The notes under the pieces are model-generated. The model did no database searches, was not told where the DNA came from, and saw only the letters and a program-made list of their open reading frames with translations. From Tsukamurella pulmonis (GTDB lineage: Bacteria > Actinomycetota > Actinomycetes > Mycobacteriales > Mycobacteriaceae), in NCBI RefSeq assembly GCF_900103175.1, contig NZ_FNLF01000002.1, positions 2,742,136 to 2,806,135 on the forward strand: DNA of 64,000 bases, read 5' to 3'. Both the position numbers and the translations under genes were made by a program. Shown in pieces: positions 41,813-49,498 of the stretch (position 1 is its first letter; each line of letters opens with the position of its first letter).

Positions 41813-42919
41813 ATGGCTTCCATCACCTACGACAAGGCGTGTTGCGTCTACCCCGGCGCCGAGACCCTCGCCGTCGACTCCCTCGACCTCGACATCGCCG
41901 ACGGCGAGTTCGTGGTGCTGGTCGGGCCGTCGGGCTCCGGCAAGTCGACCGCTCTGCGCATGCTCGCCGGCCTGGAGGAGATCGACTCCGGCGCCATCTC
42001 CATCGGCGGACGCAGCATGGTGGGCGTGGCCCCCAAGGACCGCGATATCGCGATGGTCTTCCAGAACTACGCCCTGTACCCGAACAAGACGGTCGGCGAG
42101 AACATGGGTTTCGCGCTGAAGATGCGCGGCGTGCCGCTCGACGAGCGCAAGCAGAAGGTCGCCGAGGCCGCGAAGCTTCTGGACCTCACCGAGTACCTCG
42201 ACCGCAAGCCCGCCCGGCTGTCCGGCGGCCAGCGGCAGCGCGTCGCGATGGGGCGCGCCATCGTCCGCGAGCCGCAGGTGTTCTGCATGGACGAGCCGCT
42301 GTCGAACCTCGACGCCAAGCTCCGGGTGCAGACGCGCACGCAGATCGCCGCGCTCCAGCGGCGCCTCGGCACGACCACGGTGTACGTCACGCACGACCAG
42401 GTGGAGGCGATGACGATGGGCGACCGGGTCGCGGTGCTCAAGTTCGGTGTGCTGCAGCAGTTCGCAACGCCCGCCGAACTCTACGACCGCCCCAAGAACG
42501 CCTTCGTCGCCGGTTTCATCGGCTCGCCCGCGATGAACCTGTTCACCGCGCCCGTCCGCGACGGGGCGATCGCTGTGGCGGGCGGCACCGTCGACCTCGA
42601 CGCGGAGGCGCAGGCGGCCCTCCGCACCTCGGGCCTGGACCGCGTCACCGTCGGGATCCGCCCCGAGAGCCTCGGTCTCGCCGGTCCGGACGCCGGCGTG
42701 CCCGGCACCGTCGCGATCCTCGAGGACCTCGGGAGCGACACCTACGTCTACGCGCGCGTGGAGGACCCCGACGTGGCGGGCGTCGACGGTGCCCCCGTCA
42801 CCCTGGTGGCACGCTGCCCTCGCCGCACGGAGGCCCGCATCGGCGACGGCCTGCGGCTCGCGCAGGTCGAACCGGCGGTGCACCTGTTCCACCCGGACTC
42901 GGGCGAACGCCTCAACTAG
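41813..42919 (+). CDS. Polyol ABC transporter ATP-binding protein (SmoK/UgpC/MsmK type)
   Basis: A 368-residue ABC ATPase. Walker A is VGPSGSGKSTALRMLAG, the signature is RLSGGQRQRVAMGRA, Walker B is FCMDEPLSNLDAKLR, and the H-loop is YVTHDQVEAMTMGD. A C-terminal TOBE/MalK regulatory domain (VGIRPESLGLAG) follows. An AGGAGG lies 6 nt before the ATG. It energises the two upstream permeases, and MsmK-type ATPases may also serve other importers. Confidence 0.95.
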   Translation: MASITYDKACCVYPGAETLAVDSLDLDIADGEFVVLVGPSGSGKSTALRMLAGLEEIDSGAISIGGRSMVGVAPKDRDIAMVFQNYALYPNKTVGENMGFALKMRGVPLDERKQKVAEAAKLLDLTEYLDRKPARLSGGQRQRVAMGRAIVREPQVFCMDEPLSNLDAKLRVQTRTQIAALQRRLGTTTVYVTHDQVEAMTMGDRVAVLKFGVLQQFATPAELYDRPKNAFVAGFIGSPAMNLFTAPVRDGAIAVAGGTVDLDAEAQAALRTSGLDRVTVGIRPESLGLAGPDAGVPGTVAILEDLGSDTYVYARVEDPDVAGVDGAPVTLVARCPRRTEARIGDGLRLAQVEPAVHLFHPDSGERLN

Positions 42920-42946
42920 AGCCGGAGGGCGCTCTGGCGGCAGGCG

Positions 42947-42978
42947 TTTCGGGTGCGGGAATCCATCCGCACCCGAAA
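42947..42978. repeat. Perfect 12-bp inverted repeat (hairpin 1)
   Basis: TTTCGGGTGCGG pairs with CCGCACCCGAAA around an 8-nt loop (GAATCCAT). It lies 28 bp after the ABC ATPase stop codon, so it probably serves as its terminator. A partial second copy follows at 43019-43046. Confidence 0.6.
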
Positions 42979-43018
42979 TGCGCCGGCGCACCCGGCATGC
43001 AGGGTGCGACCGCGCGCG

Positions 43019-43046
43019 ACGGGTGCGGGAGAGCATCCGCCCCCGT
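43019..43046. repeat. Related inverted repeat (hairpin 2)
   Basis: ACGGGTGCGG pairs with CCGCCCCCGT with one mismatch, around GAGAGCAT. The GGGTGCGGGA...CATCCGC framework is shared with the hairpin at 42947-42978, so this looks like a duplicated element. Confidence 0.5.
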
Positions 43047-43099
43047 GCTGCCCCGCTGAGAACATCCCGGACGCCACTGCTCCCTACCCTCGAAACGGG

Positions 43100-43135
43100 G
43101 AACGCCCCGCATCCAGATAAGGATGCGGGGCGTTC
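43100..43135. terminator. Bidirectional terminator downstream of rpsA
   Basis: A perfect 15-bp stem pairs 43100-43114 with 43121-43135 around AGATAA, 21 bp after the rpsA stop codon on the minus strand. It is symmetric and can stop transcription from either side. Confidence 0.75.
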
Positions 43136-43156
43136 GACGTCGAACTGTGAAGCGGA

Positions 43157-44638
43157 TCAGGCGTTGCCCGACAGCTTCTCGCGGAGAGCAGCGAGCTGCG
43201 CATCGCTGGCCAGCGAACCGCCGGTGCTCTGCGGGGCGTCGTTGCCGCCACGGTCGCCGGTCGACTCGCTCGAGTAGTTCGCACCACCCGCGGCCGGACC
43301 ACCGGCAGCGGCCTCGGCGGCCTCGTCGGCCGCGAACTTCTCCATCTGCGCGGTGTGCATCTTGTGACGACGCTCGGCCTCGGCGTAACGGGCCTCCCAC
43401 TCCTCACGCTGCTTCTCGAAGCCCTCGAGCCACTCGTTGGTCTCGGGATCGAAGCCCTCGGGGAAGATGTACTCGCCGTTCTCGTCGTAGCTGTCGGCCA
43501 TGCCGTACTTCGACGGGTCGAACTCCTCGGTGTAGTCCTCGTTGGCCTGCTTGAGGCTCAGCGAGATACGACGACGCTCGAGGTCGATGTCGATGACCTT
43601 GACCATCGCATCGTCGCCGACGGAGACGACCTGGTCCGGGACCTCGACGTGGCGCTCGGCCAGCTCCGAGATGTGGACGAGGCCCTCGATGCCCTCCTCG
43701 ACGCGGACGAACGCGCCGAACGGGACGAGCTTGGTGACCTTGCCGGGCACGATCTGGCCGATGGCGTGGGTCCGGGCGAACTGACGCCACGGATCCTCCT
43801 GGGTCGCCTTGAGCGACAGCGAGACGCGCTCGCGGTCCAGGTCGACGTCGAGGACCTCGACGGTGACCTCGTCGCCCACGGTGACCACCTCGGACGGGTG
43901 ATCGATGTGCTTCCAGGACAGCTCCGAGACGTGCACGAGGCCGTCGACGCCGCCCAGGTCCACGAAGGCACCGAAGTTGACGATCGAGGACACGACGCCC
44001 TTGCGGACCTGGCCCTTCTGCAGCTGGTGCAGGAACTCGCTGCGGACCTCGGACTGGGTCTGCTCGAGCCATGCACGGCGCGACAGGACCACGTTGTTGC
44101 GGTTCTTGTCGAGCTCGATGATCTTCGCCTCGATCTCCTTGCCGATGTACGGCTGGAGGTCGCGCACACGACGCATCTCGACCAGCGAGGCCGGGAGGAA
44201 GCCGCGGAGGCCGATGTCCAGGATGAGACCACCCTTGACCACCTCGATGACGGTGCCCTTGACGGCCTCGTCCTTCTCCTTGAGCTCCTCGATCGTGCCC
44301 CAGGCGCGCTCGTACTGCGCACGCTTCTTGGACAGGATCAGGCGGCCTTCCTTGTCCTCCTTGGTGAGGACGAGAGCCTCGACGGCATCGCCGACGTTGA
44401 CGACCTCGGACGGGTCGACGTCGTGCTTGATGCTCAGCTCGCGGGAGGGGATGACGCCCTCGGTCTTGTAACCGATGTCGAGCAGAACCTCGTCACGGTC
44501 GACCTTGACGATGGTGCCCTCGACGATGTCGCCATCGTTGAAGTACTTGATCGTGGCGTCGATCGCGGCGAGGAAGTCCTCCGCGGTGCCGATGTCGTTG
44601 ACGGCGACCTGCGGGGACGTAACGGTGGTGGTGGGCAT
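43157..44638 (-). CDS. rpsA: 30S ribosomal protein S1
   Basis: A 493-residue S1 with four S1 (OB-fold) domains: IVEGTIVKVDRDEVLLDIG, KGTVIEVVKGGLILDIG, RKGVVSSIVNFGAFVDLGG and PGKVTKLVPFGAFVRVEEG. A low-complexity acidic C-terminal tail of about 90 residues follows, rich in Ala, Gly and Glu. It binds mRNA on the 30S subunit. The ATG is at 44636-44638 (MPTTTVTSPQVAVNDIG, the mycobacterial form). The C-terminal region is the part linked to pyrazinoic acid and trans-translation studies in M. tuberculosis. Confidence 0.98.
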   Translation of the reverse strand: MPTTTVTSPQVAVNDIGTAEDFLAAIDATIKYFNDGDIVEGTIVKVDRDEVLLDIGYKTEGVIPSRELSIKHDVDPSEVVNVGDAVEALVLTKEDKEGRLILSKKRAQYERAWGTIEELKEKDEAVKGTVIEVVKGGLILDIGLRGFLPASLVEMRRVRDLQPYIGKEIEAKIIELDKNRNNVVLSRRAWLEQTQSEVRSEFLHQLQKGQVRKGVVSSIVNFGAFVDLGGVDGLVHVSELSWKHIDHPSEVVTVGDEVTVEVLDVDLDRERVSLSLKATQEDPWRQFARTHAIGQIVPGKVTKLVPFGAFVRVEEGIEGLVHISELAERHVEVPDQVVSVGDDAMVKVIDIDLERRRISLSLKQANEDYTEEFDPSKYGMADSYDENGEYIFPEGFDPETNEWLEGFEKQREEWEARYAEAERRHKMHTAQMEKFAADEAAEAAAGGPAAGGANYSSESTGDRGGNDAPQSTGGSLASDAQLAALREKLSGNA

Positions 44639-44764
44639 TGGGTAAGTTGCTCCGGACAGGGTGCTAGTAGTTTGGGTCGAGATCGCGCACGCATGGGCAC
44701 ACGCGAGGTCCAGGCTACTCCACCGCGTGCAAGCTGGGCAAACCGCCCTGGGAGGGCCCCACCC

Positions 44765-45589
44765 GTGACCTATCGCCCCAAGCCGGACATGCGGCGCGAC
44801 AGCGCCGGCTCGGAGGCCGCGAACCGGTCCTGGTGGGACGCGGACGCCGATGCCTACCACCAGGAGCACGCCGCCTTCCTGGGCGTCGACACCGCCGACG
44901 GCGAGTTCGTCTGGTGCCCCGAGGGCCTGCGCGAATCCGAGGTGCGCCTGCTCGGCACCGTCGGCCCCGGGACCGTCGCGGTCGAGATCGGCTGCGGCAG
45001 CGCCCCCTGCGCCCGGTGGCTGGCGTCGCAGGGGGCGACGGTGCTGGGACTCGACATCTCCGCGGGCATGCTGCGCCGCGGACTCCCCCACGTGCGGGAC
45101 GACAACCCGCTACTGGTCCAGGCCGGCGCGGAGAACCTGCCCGTCGCCGACGGTGCCGCCGACGTCGTCTGCTCGGCCTTCGGGGCCATCCCGTTCGTCG
45201 CCGACTCCGCGCGGGTGATGTCGGAGGCCTTCCGCGTCCTGCGCCCCGGCGGCCGGTTCGTCTTCTCCGTCAACCACCCGATGCGGTGGATGTTCCTCGA
45301 CGATCCCGGGCCGGACGGACTCGTCGCGACCCTGTCCTACTTCGACCGCTCGCCCTACGTGGAGACCGACGACGACGGGACGGTCACCTACGTCGAGCAC
45401 CACCGGACGATGGGCGACCGGATCCGCGAGATCGTCGGAGCAGGCCTGCGCGTGGTGGATGTGATCGAGCCCGAATGGCCGGAAGGATTCACCCAGGAGT
45501 GGGGCCAATGGAGCCCACTGCGCGGTGCGATCTTCCCCGGAACCGCCATCTTCTGCTGCGAGAAGCCGTCGTCGCCGCGGGCGGCATAA
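44765..45589 (+). CDS. Class I SAM-dependent methyltransferase
   Basis: A 274-residue methyltransferase of the ubiE/type-11 group. Motif I is VAVEIGCGSAPCARWLASQGA, the acidic post-I segment is VLGLDISAGML, and motif IV-V is DGAADVVCSAFGAIPF then RVLRPGGRFVFSVNHP. The substrate is unknown. Start is GTG at 44765; longer in-frame upstream sequence is antisense rpsA. It is divergent from rpsA. Confidence 0.85.
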   Translation: MTYRPKPDMRRDSAGSEAANRSWWDADADAYHQEHAAFLGVDTADGEFVWCPEGLRESEVRLLGTVGPGTVAVEIGCGSAPCARWLASQGATVLGLDISAGMLRRGLPHVRDDNPLLVQAGAENLPVADGAADVVCSAFGAIPFVADSARVMSEAFRVLRPGGRFVFSVNHPMRWMFLDDPGPDGLVATLSYFDRSPYVETDDDGTVTYVEHHRTMGDRIREIVGAGLRVVDVIEPEWPEGFTQEWGQWSPLRGAIFPGTAIFCCEKPSSPRAA

Positions 45590-45714
45590 GCACCCTCTAC
45601 CTGGGTTTCGATCGGGTCGAGTGGGGTTGTTCTTGGCCGCCGGCGCGCTTTCGTCGTTCACCCCGACCCGGTAGTCTCGCTGGGCAGTCGTCACCGCCCG
45701 AACAGGAGACAGTC

Positions 45715-46068
45715 ATGAACCGGATCCGGATCGCCGCCGCGGTCGCAGCCTTCGCAGGCGCCGTCGCCTTCGTCCCCGCGGTCGCCTCGGCCGCACCCAC
45801 CGACAAGGTGCCCGGCACCAAGTGCACCGTCGCGCAGGTCGAGCGCGCGACCCAGGTCATCGCCCCCGAGGCGATCGCCGTCATGGACGCCACCCCCGGC
45901 GGTCGCGCCCAGGCCACCGAGCTGCTGACCGCCAAGCCCGAGGACCGGCAGCCGATCATCGACCGCCTGGTCAAGGACAACCCCGCGGCCGCGTCGTACT
46001 ACAAGGCGAACCGCGCCGACGTGGACGCCAAGATCGCCAAGGTCATCGCGACCTGCGACAAGTACTGA
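45715..46068 (+). CDS. Haemophore-related secreted protein
   Basis: A 117-residue secreted protein. The signal peptide cleaves near VASAAP. The mature part is small and helical, with two cysteines (GTKCTVAQVERA and ATCDKY) that would form a disulfide, and it resembles the mycobacterial haem-binding (MHB/Rv0203-like) family. Haem binding is not proven; the family's Tyr/His contacts cannot be assigned with confidence. AGGAGA lies 9 nt before the ATG. It is followed at 31 nt by a second, related gene. Confidence 0.7.
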   Translation: MNRIRIAAAVAAFAGAVAFVPAVASAAPTDKVPGTKCTVAQVERATQVIAPEAIAVMDATPGGRAQATELLTAKPEDRQPIIDRLVKDNPAAASYYKANRADVDAKIAKVIATCDKY

Positions 46069-46099
46069 CCTCCCCAGCCACCGAAAGGCACACCTGTTC

Positions 46100-46498
46100 A
46101 TGACGTTCCGTCGCACCGCCGCCACCGCCGCCGTTCTCGGCGCGATCGCCCTCGCCGGCGCCCCGCTGGCCGCCGCCGCTCCCACCCCGAAGCCCGCGCC
46201 CAAGCCGAACGCCGCGTCGACACGCGCGGTGCCGGGCACGTCGTGCACCGTGGGTCAGTTGCGGGTCGCGATCGATCGCTCGTCGCCCGGTCTGGCCAAG
46301 CGGCTCGAGGACGCCGCCGGCGGCCCGCAGGAGTTCGCGGACATCGCGGCGTCCGACGGCCTCGAGCGTCAGCTCCGGGTCGCCGCCCTCGCCTTCCGCG
46401 GCACGGGCAGCGCCATGAGCCTGATGGGTGAGCAGGCGAACGTGCAGCGCGCGGTCGCGGATGCCTACCGCACCTGCGGCACCGCGAAGGCCAAGTAG
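46100..46498 (+). CDS. Haemophore-related secreted protein, second copy
   Basis: A 132-residue secreted protein with a signal peptide (cleavage near AAAAAP) and a Pro/Lys-rich linker (PTPKPAPKPNA). The small helical domain bears CTVGQLRVAID at one end and a cysteine in TCGTAKAK at the other. The CTV motif and cysteine spacing match the preceding gene, so the pair probably arose by duplication. It is cotranscribed with 45715-46068. Confidence 0.65.
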   Translation: MTFRRTAATAAVLGAIALAGAPLAAAAPTPKPAPKPNAASTRAVPGTSCTVGQLRVAIDRSSPGLAKRLEDAAGGPQEFADIAASDGLERQLRVAALAFRGTGSAMSLMGEQANVQRAVADAYRTCGTAKAK

Positions 46499-46508
46499 CA
46501 GCCGCAGA

Positions 46509-46895
46509 TCATCGCTCGTCGAGAGCGTCCTGCAACGCCGCCTCGACCGCCGCGATCGCCTTCCCCGAGGCCTGCTCGGGTGACTTCTTCGCGACGCGGC
46601 GGTCCAGGTCCGGCATGAGAAGCGCCGGCGCCACATCCAGCGCCGCCGCGAGCCGGTAGACCGTCGACAGGTGCGGATCCGAGACACCGTCGTTCGAGCT
46701 CACGTTCCGCTCGATGTTCGATATCTGGTTGCGATGCAGCCCCGCCAACTCCGCCAGCTTCTCCTGCGAGAGCCCGCGCGCTCGCCGCAACGTCACGAGG
46801 CGACGGGCCAACGAGTCCCCGTAGGTCTTCCACTCGATCGTCCGTGCCTTCATCGGATCTACGCTGTCCGATGCGCCCCCCAATGTCTTCCCCAT
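46509..46895 (-). CDS. XRE-family helix-turn-helix regulator
   Basis: A 128-residue protein. The HTH (LARRLVTLRRARGLSQEKLAELAGLHRNQISNIERN) spans about residues 28-63, followed by TVYRLAAALDVAPALLMPD and a helical C-terminus. It starts 13 nt after the HAD hydrolase stop codon on the same strand, making it the last gene of the reverse transcriptase series. ATG at 46895 is used; an internal ATG at 46853 (MKARTIEW) is possible. It could regulate the operon. Confidence 0.8.
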   Translation of the reverse strand: MGKTLGGASDSVDPMKARTIEWKTYGDSLARRLVTLRRARGLSQEKLAELAGLHRNQISNIERNVSSNDGVSDPHLSTVYRLAAALDVAPALLMPDLDRRVAKKSPEQASGKAIAAVEAALQDALDER

Positions 46896-46908
46896 GCGTT
46901 ATGCAATA

Positions 46909-47550
46909 TCAAACCTCGAAGGGAAAGTCCAGTTCGGAGCCTCCGACACGCGTGAACTCGGGTAGAAGCGGGACGACGTCGGCCAGGGTTGCGACGGTGC
47001 GCGCCGCCCCTGCGCGCCGCAGGGCACCCGCATCGAATTCGCCGGTGGTGACCCCGATGAAGGGGCATCCCGCGGCTCTGGCGGCCGCCGCGTCCTCGAC
47101 GTGATCGCCGAGATAGGCGCGGACGTTCCCGAACCGCCGCAGCGCCTCCCCCTTGCGCTCCCCGAAGTGCCCGCCGACGACGGCCGCGAGGTCCAGCCCG
47201 GCCTCGGCCACGGCGCGTTCCGCGGCGGCCTGCTGCTTCGCCGAGACGACCACCGCGGCGCCCCCTGCGGCGCGGATCGCCGCCAGGAGCTCCGTCGCCC
47301 CGGGAAGTACCGGCACGGGCGTCGTGTCGTCGGTGGCGTAGTGCCGGCGGTAGCGCCGCAGGAAGCGATCGGCGTCGATGCCGGGGACCAGCGCGCGAGC
47401 CACGTCGTCGATCGGCACTCCCATGTGCGGCAGGAGCGCCGCATCGTCCACCGCGTGGCCGAGATCGCGGAACGCGCGCTGCGCGGCGGTGAGAATCCGC
47501 TGCCGAGAGTCGATCAGCGTCAGGTCCAGGTCGAAGCCGATGGTGAACAC
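46909..47550 (-). CDS. HAD-superfamily hydrolase (phosphoglycolate phosphatase-like)
   Basis: A 213-residue HAD hydrolase, subfamily IA. The nucleophile motif DLDLT (Asp7, Asp9) begins the chain in FTIGFDLDLTLIDS. Motif II is around VVVSAK, and motif IV is AYLGDHVEDAAAAR. The cap (residues about 15-80) is helical. A phosphatase on a small phosphorylated compound is expected. Start is GTG at 47548-47550; the in-frame ORF upstream is not needed because the motif is at the usual distance. It lies 11 nt after the 4-TM gene and 13 nt before the XRE gene. Confidence 0.8.
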   Translation of the reverse strand: MFTIGFDLDLTLIDSRQRILTAAQRAFRDLGHAVDDAALLPHMGVPIDDVARALVPGIDADRFLRRYRRHYATDDTTPVPVLPGATELLAAIRAAGGAAVVVSAKQQAAAERAVAEAGLDLAAVVGGHFGERKGEALRRFGNVRAYLGDHVEDAAAARAAGCPFIGVTTGEFDAGALRRAGAARTVATLADVVPLLPEFTRVGGSELDFPFEV

Positions 47551-47561
47551 GCCCTGCGACG

Positions 47562-47966
47562 CTACCTGCGCCAGGTGTTCAGCGTGACAGCACTGTTGAC
47601 GACGAGCATCACAGCACACAGCCCCCAGAGGATCCGAGCCTCCGCCGACGGACCACCGTCGCGGAACGGCATCGAGATCAGGACGAACGCGTTCAGCAGG
47701 GCCTGCACGAACACTATTGCCGCGGCACGCTTCGCATAATCCGAGACCTGGCGTCGACGCCACGCCACGACGACCGAGGTCGCACCGACCGCACAAGCGG
47801 CAACCCCGATTCCGACGACCAGCCGCGGAAGGTGAACTGGGGAGAGCGCGCCCGCGAGCAACACCGCAGCCACGGGAATCTGCGCATACCAAGCCACCCG
47901 CATCGGATCAGGTTTCGGCAATCGCGGTACTCGGATTCCCGCGATGGAAGCCGCTCTACTGTTCAT
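47562..47966 (-). CDS. Small four-TM membrane protein downstream of the reverse transcriptase
   Basis: A 134-residue protein with four hydrophobic segments at about residues 24-42, 47-69, 81-100 and 112-131, and a basic loop RRRQVSDYAKR between TM2 and TM3. I do not recognise the family. It starts 33 nt after the reverse transcriptase stop, so the two are probably cotranscribed. Membrane proteins encoded beside retron reverse transcriptases are often effectors, so this is the best candidate effector. That is inference from position only. ATG at 47966 is preferred to 47990. Confidence 0.6.
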   Translation of the reverse strand: MNSRAASIAGIRVPRLPKPDPMRVAWYAQIPVAAVLLAGALSPVHLPRLVVGIGVAACAVGATSVVVAWRRRQVSDYAKRAAAIVFVQALLNAFVLISMPFRDGGPSAEARILWGLCAVMLVVNSAVTLNTWRR

Positions 47967-47999
47967 GCGGAGCAATATGCCACGGGACACTGACGCCGC

Positions 48000-49277
48000 T
48001 CACCATCGAACCCGCTCGGCCATCGCGCGCAGGCGTTCCCGGCGGGCGTCGTTGCCCTGCGCGACCCACGCGATCCGGCCGTACACGTGGGCGCGGAAGT
48101 CCTCGTGGCCGTCGCGATTCTGGCTCTCCGGCCCGAATCGGGCGGCGTTGTGCAGCAGCGCCCGCAGCGCGTCGTACTCGGCGCGCGGCACCTGCGCGCG
48201 TGCGTTGACGACGACGCCGGCGAGCTCCTGTCGGTCACCGGACCGCATGATGCGCGTCTTGCGCGGGTTCACCGAAAGTTTCTCGGCCGCCACGATCTTC
48301 GGCACCACCCCCGCGATCAGCGCAGCGTCCCGGGCATTCGAGAAGGCCAGATCGTCGCCGTAGCGGCTGTACCGGGCGCCCTGAGCCCGGGCCAGCCCCG
48401 TCAGCCGCGCATCCAGCCCGCGCAGCACCAGGTTCACCAGCGCGGGTGAGGTGGGCGCTCCCTGCGGGAGGTGCCGCGACCGCAGGACCGCCGCCTGCCA
48501 CGGGTCGAGGCCGCGCAGTTCGTCCACCGCGGTCGACGTGGTGCACAGGTCCGCGAGCAGCCCGGCGACGGGCACGGGATATCCGAGCCGGCGGAACGCG
48601 CCGCGGACGCGGTCGACGGTCACCGTCGAGAAGCAGTCGCGCAGGTCGAGGCGCACGACGGACCGGGCGCCGACGTGCGGAGCGGCGTACGCGAGTACGG
48701 AACCGCCGGGCCGGAATCCACACGCCGCCGGGTGGGCGCCGGCGGGGTCGAGGACCCGGTGCAGGATGCGCCGTTGCGCTTCGGCGAGACGCGGTTTCGG
48801 CGCCTCGATCACGCGGACTCCCCCGGAGGGCTTGGCCATCCGGCGGACCCGGTAGTGCCGCAGGGGGCCGGTGGCGTGCCGCAGCCACTGGCCGTGATCG
48901 ACGAACCACTCCAGCTCCGGCGCAGTCACGTCCAGCATCCGTGCGACGGCGGCGACATCGGGCAGCGCGACCCCCGGAACCTCGAGCGGCGCTCGGGCGC
49001 CCAATCGTTCGACGGTGCGGACGGTGTCCAGCGCGACGACGATCGCGTCGCGATCCGGCGCGACCGGGGTTCCGTCGATGATCGCGAGCGGCGGCGCGGG
49101 ATGCGCAGCGAGGAGCTCACGCGCGACGGTGGGCACCAGTTCGCCGGGGACGATCCCGCGGATCGCCACCGCGACGCGGTCGGCGGTCCACATCTCCTCC
49201 GTGAACATCTCCACCCGGTCGGCGATGGCGTACCGCCACGCGCGGGGCAGTCGCCGGCTGATCTCGACGGCACTCAT
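48000..49277 (-). CDS. Retron-type reverse transcriptase
   Basis: A 425-residue RNA-directed DNA polymerase. RT motifs appear in order: HYRVRRMAKPSGGVRVIEAP (141-160), LAEAQRRIL, GFRPGGS, LDLRDCF (210-216, first catalytic Asp), LPQGAPTSP (270-278), YSRYGDDLAFS with YGDD at 306-309, KLSVNPRKTRIM and LAGVVVN (352-358). YAAPH (197-201) stands where retron RTs have NAxxH, and LAG where they have VTG. There is no maturase or endonuclease domain as in group II introns. ATG at 49277 is used; the in-frame ATG at 49349 would overlap the predicted msd. A structured region with 11-bp terminal repeats lies just upstream. Confidence 0.85.
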   Translation of the reverse strand: MSAVEISRRLPRAWRYAIADRVEMFTEEMWTADRVAVAIRGIVPGELVPTVARELLAAHPAPPLAIIDGTPVAPDRDAIVVALDTVRTVERLGARAPLEVPGVALPDVAAVARMLDVTAPELEWFVDHGQWLRHATGPLRHYRVRRMAKPSGGVRVIEAPKPRLAEAQRRILHRVLDPAGAHPAACGFRPGGSVLAYAAPHVGARSVVRLDLRDCFSTVTVDRVRGAFRRLGYPVPVAGLLADLCTTSTAVDELRGLDPWQAAVLRSRHLPQGAPTSPALVNLVLRGLDARLTGLARAQGARYSRYGDDLAFSNARDAALIAGVVPKIVAAEKLSVNPRKTRIMRSGDRQELAGVVVNARAQVPRAEYDALRALLHNAARFGPESQNRDGHEDFRAHVYGRIAWVAQGNDARRERLRAMAERVRW

Positions 49278-49294
49278 GACGGGGATGCGAACGC

Positions 49295-49438
49295 CGCTCG
49301 GGTGACCTGAAACATGTTCCCGGAGCGCCGTCGCGTGCGCGCAGCGCACCGTCCGGCGTGGGACGCGGGGTGTGACTGTGCAGTGCCCCCAGCGGTTGCC
49401 GCTGAGACGGATCGCGTGGATCCCACCTCACCCGAGCG
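49295..49438 (-). ncRNA. Candidate retron msr-msd non-coding RNA
   Basis: On the minus strand CGCTCGGGTGA (49438-49428) and its exact reverse complement TCACCCGAGCG (49305-49295) flank 122 nt, like the a1/a2 repeats of retrons. Inside, in order, are hairpin GGATC/GATCC (49423-49409), hairpin CAGCGG/CCGCTG (49404-49390), and a long hairpin with outer arms CCGGA/TCCGG and inner arms GTGCGC/GCGCAC (49356-49320). A G follows the 5' repeat (GTGA-GG), where the branching guanosine would be. The 3' repeat ends 17 nt before the RT start. Layout fits msr then msd; no covariance or expression data support it yet. Confidence 0.55.
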
Positions 49439-49498
49439 ACGCCGCATGAATCCAGAGTGCCACAGGCCGGAGCACGGTCCGGAGTTCCCGGCCCGGGT

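Noticed and set aside
46909-47892. A longer HAD protein of 327 residues starting at 47892
   Set aside because: The extra N-terminal 110 residues are antisense-frame sequence of the 4-TM gene. The DxDxT nucleophile motif is already at the usual distance from GTG 47550.
48000-49277. Reverse transcriptase as a group II intron or diversity-generating retroelement
   Set aside because: No maturase or HNH domain, no intron domain V-like RNA downstream, and no template/variable repeat pair was noticed nearby.
48000-49349. Longer RT start at 49349
   Set aside because: It would translate through the 3' half of the structured upstream RNA, and the added residues do not resemble RT sequence.
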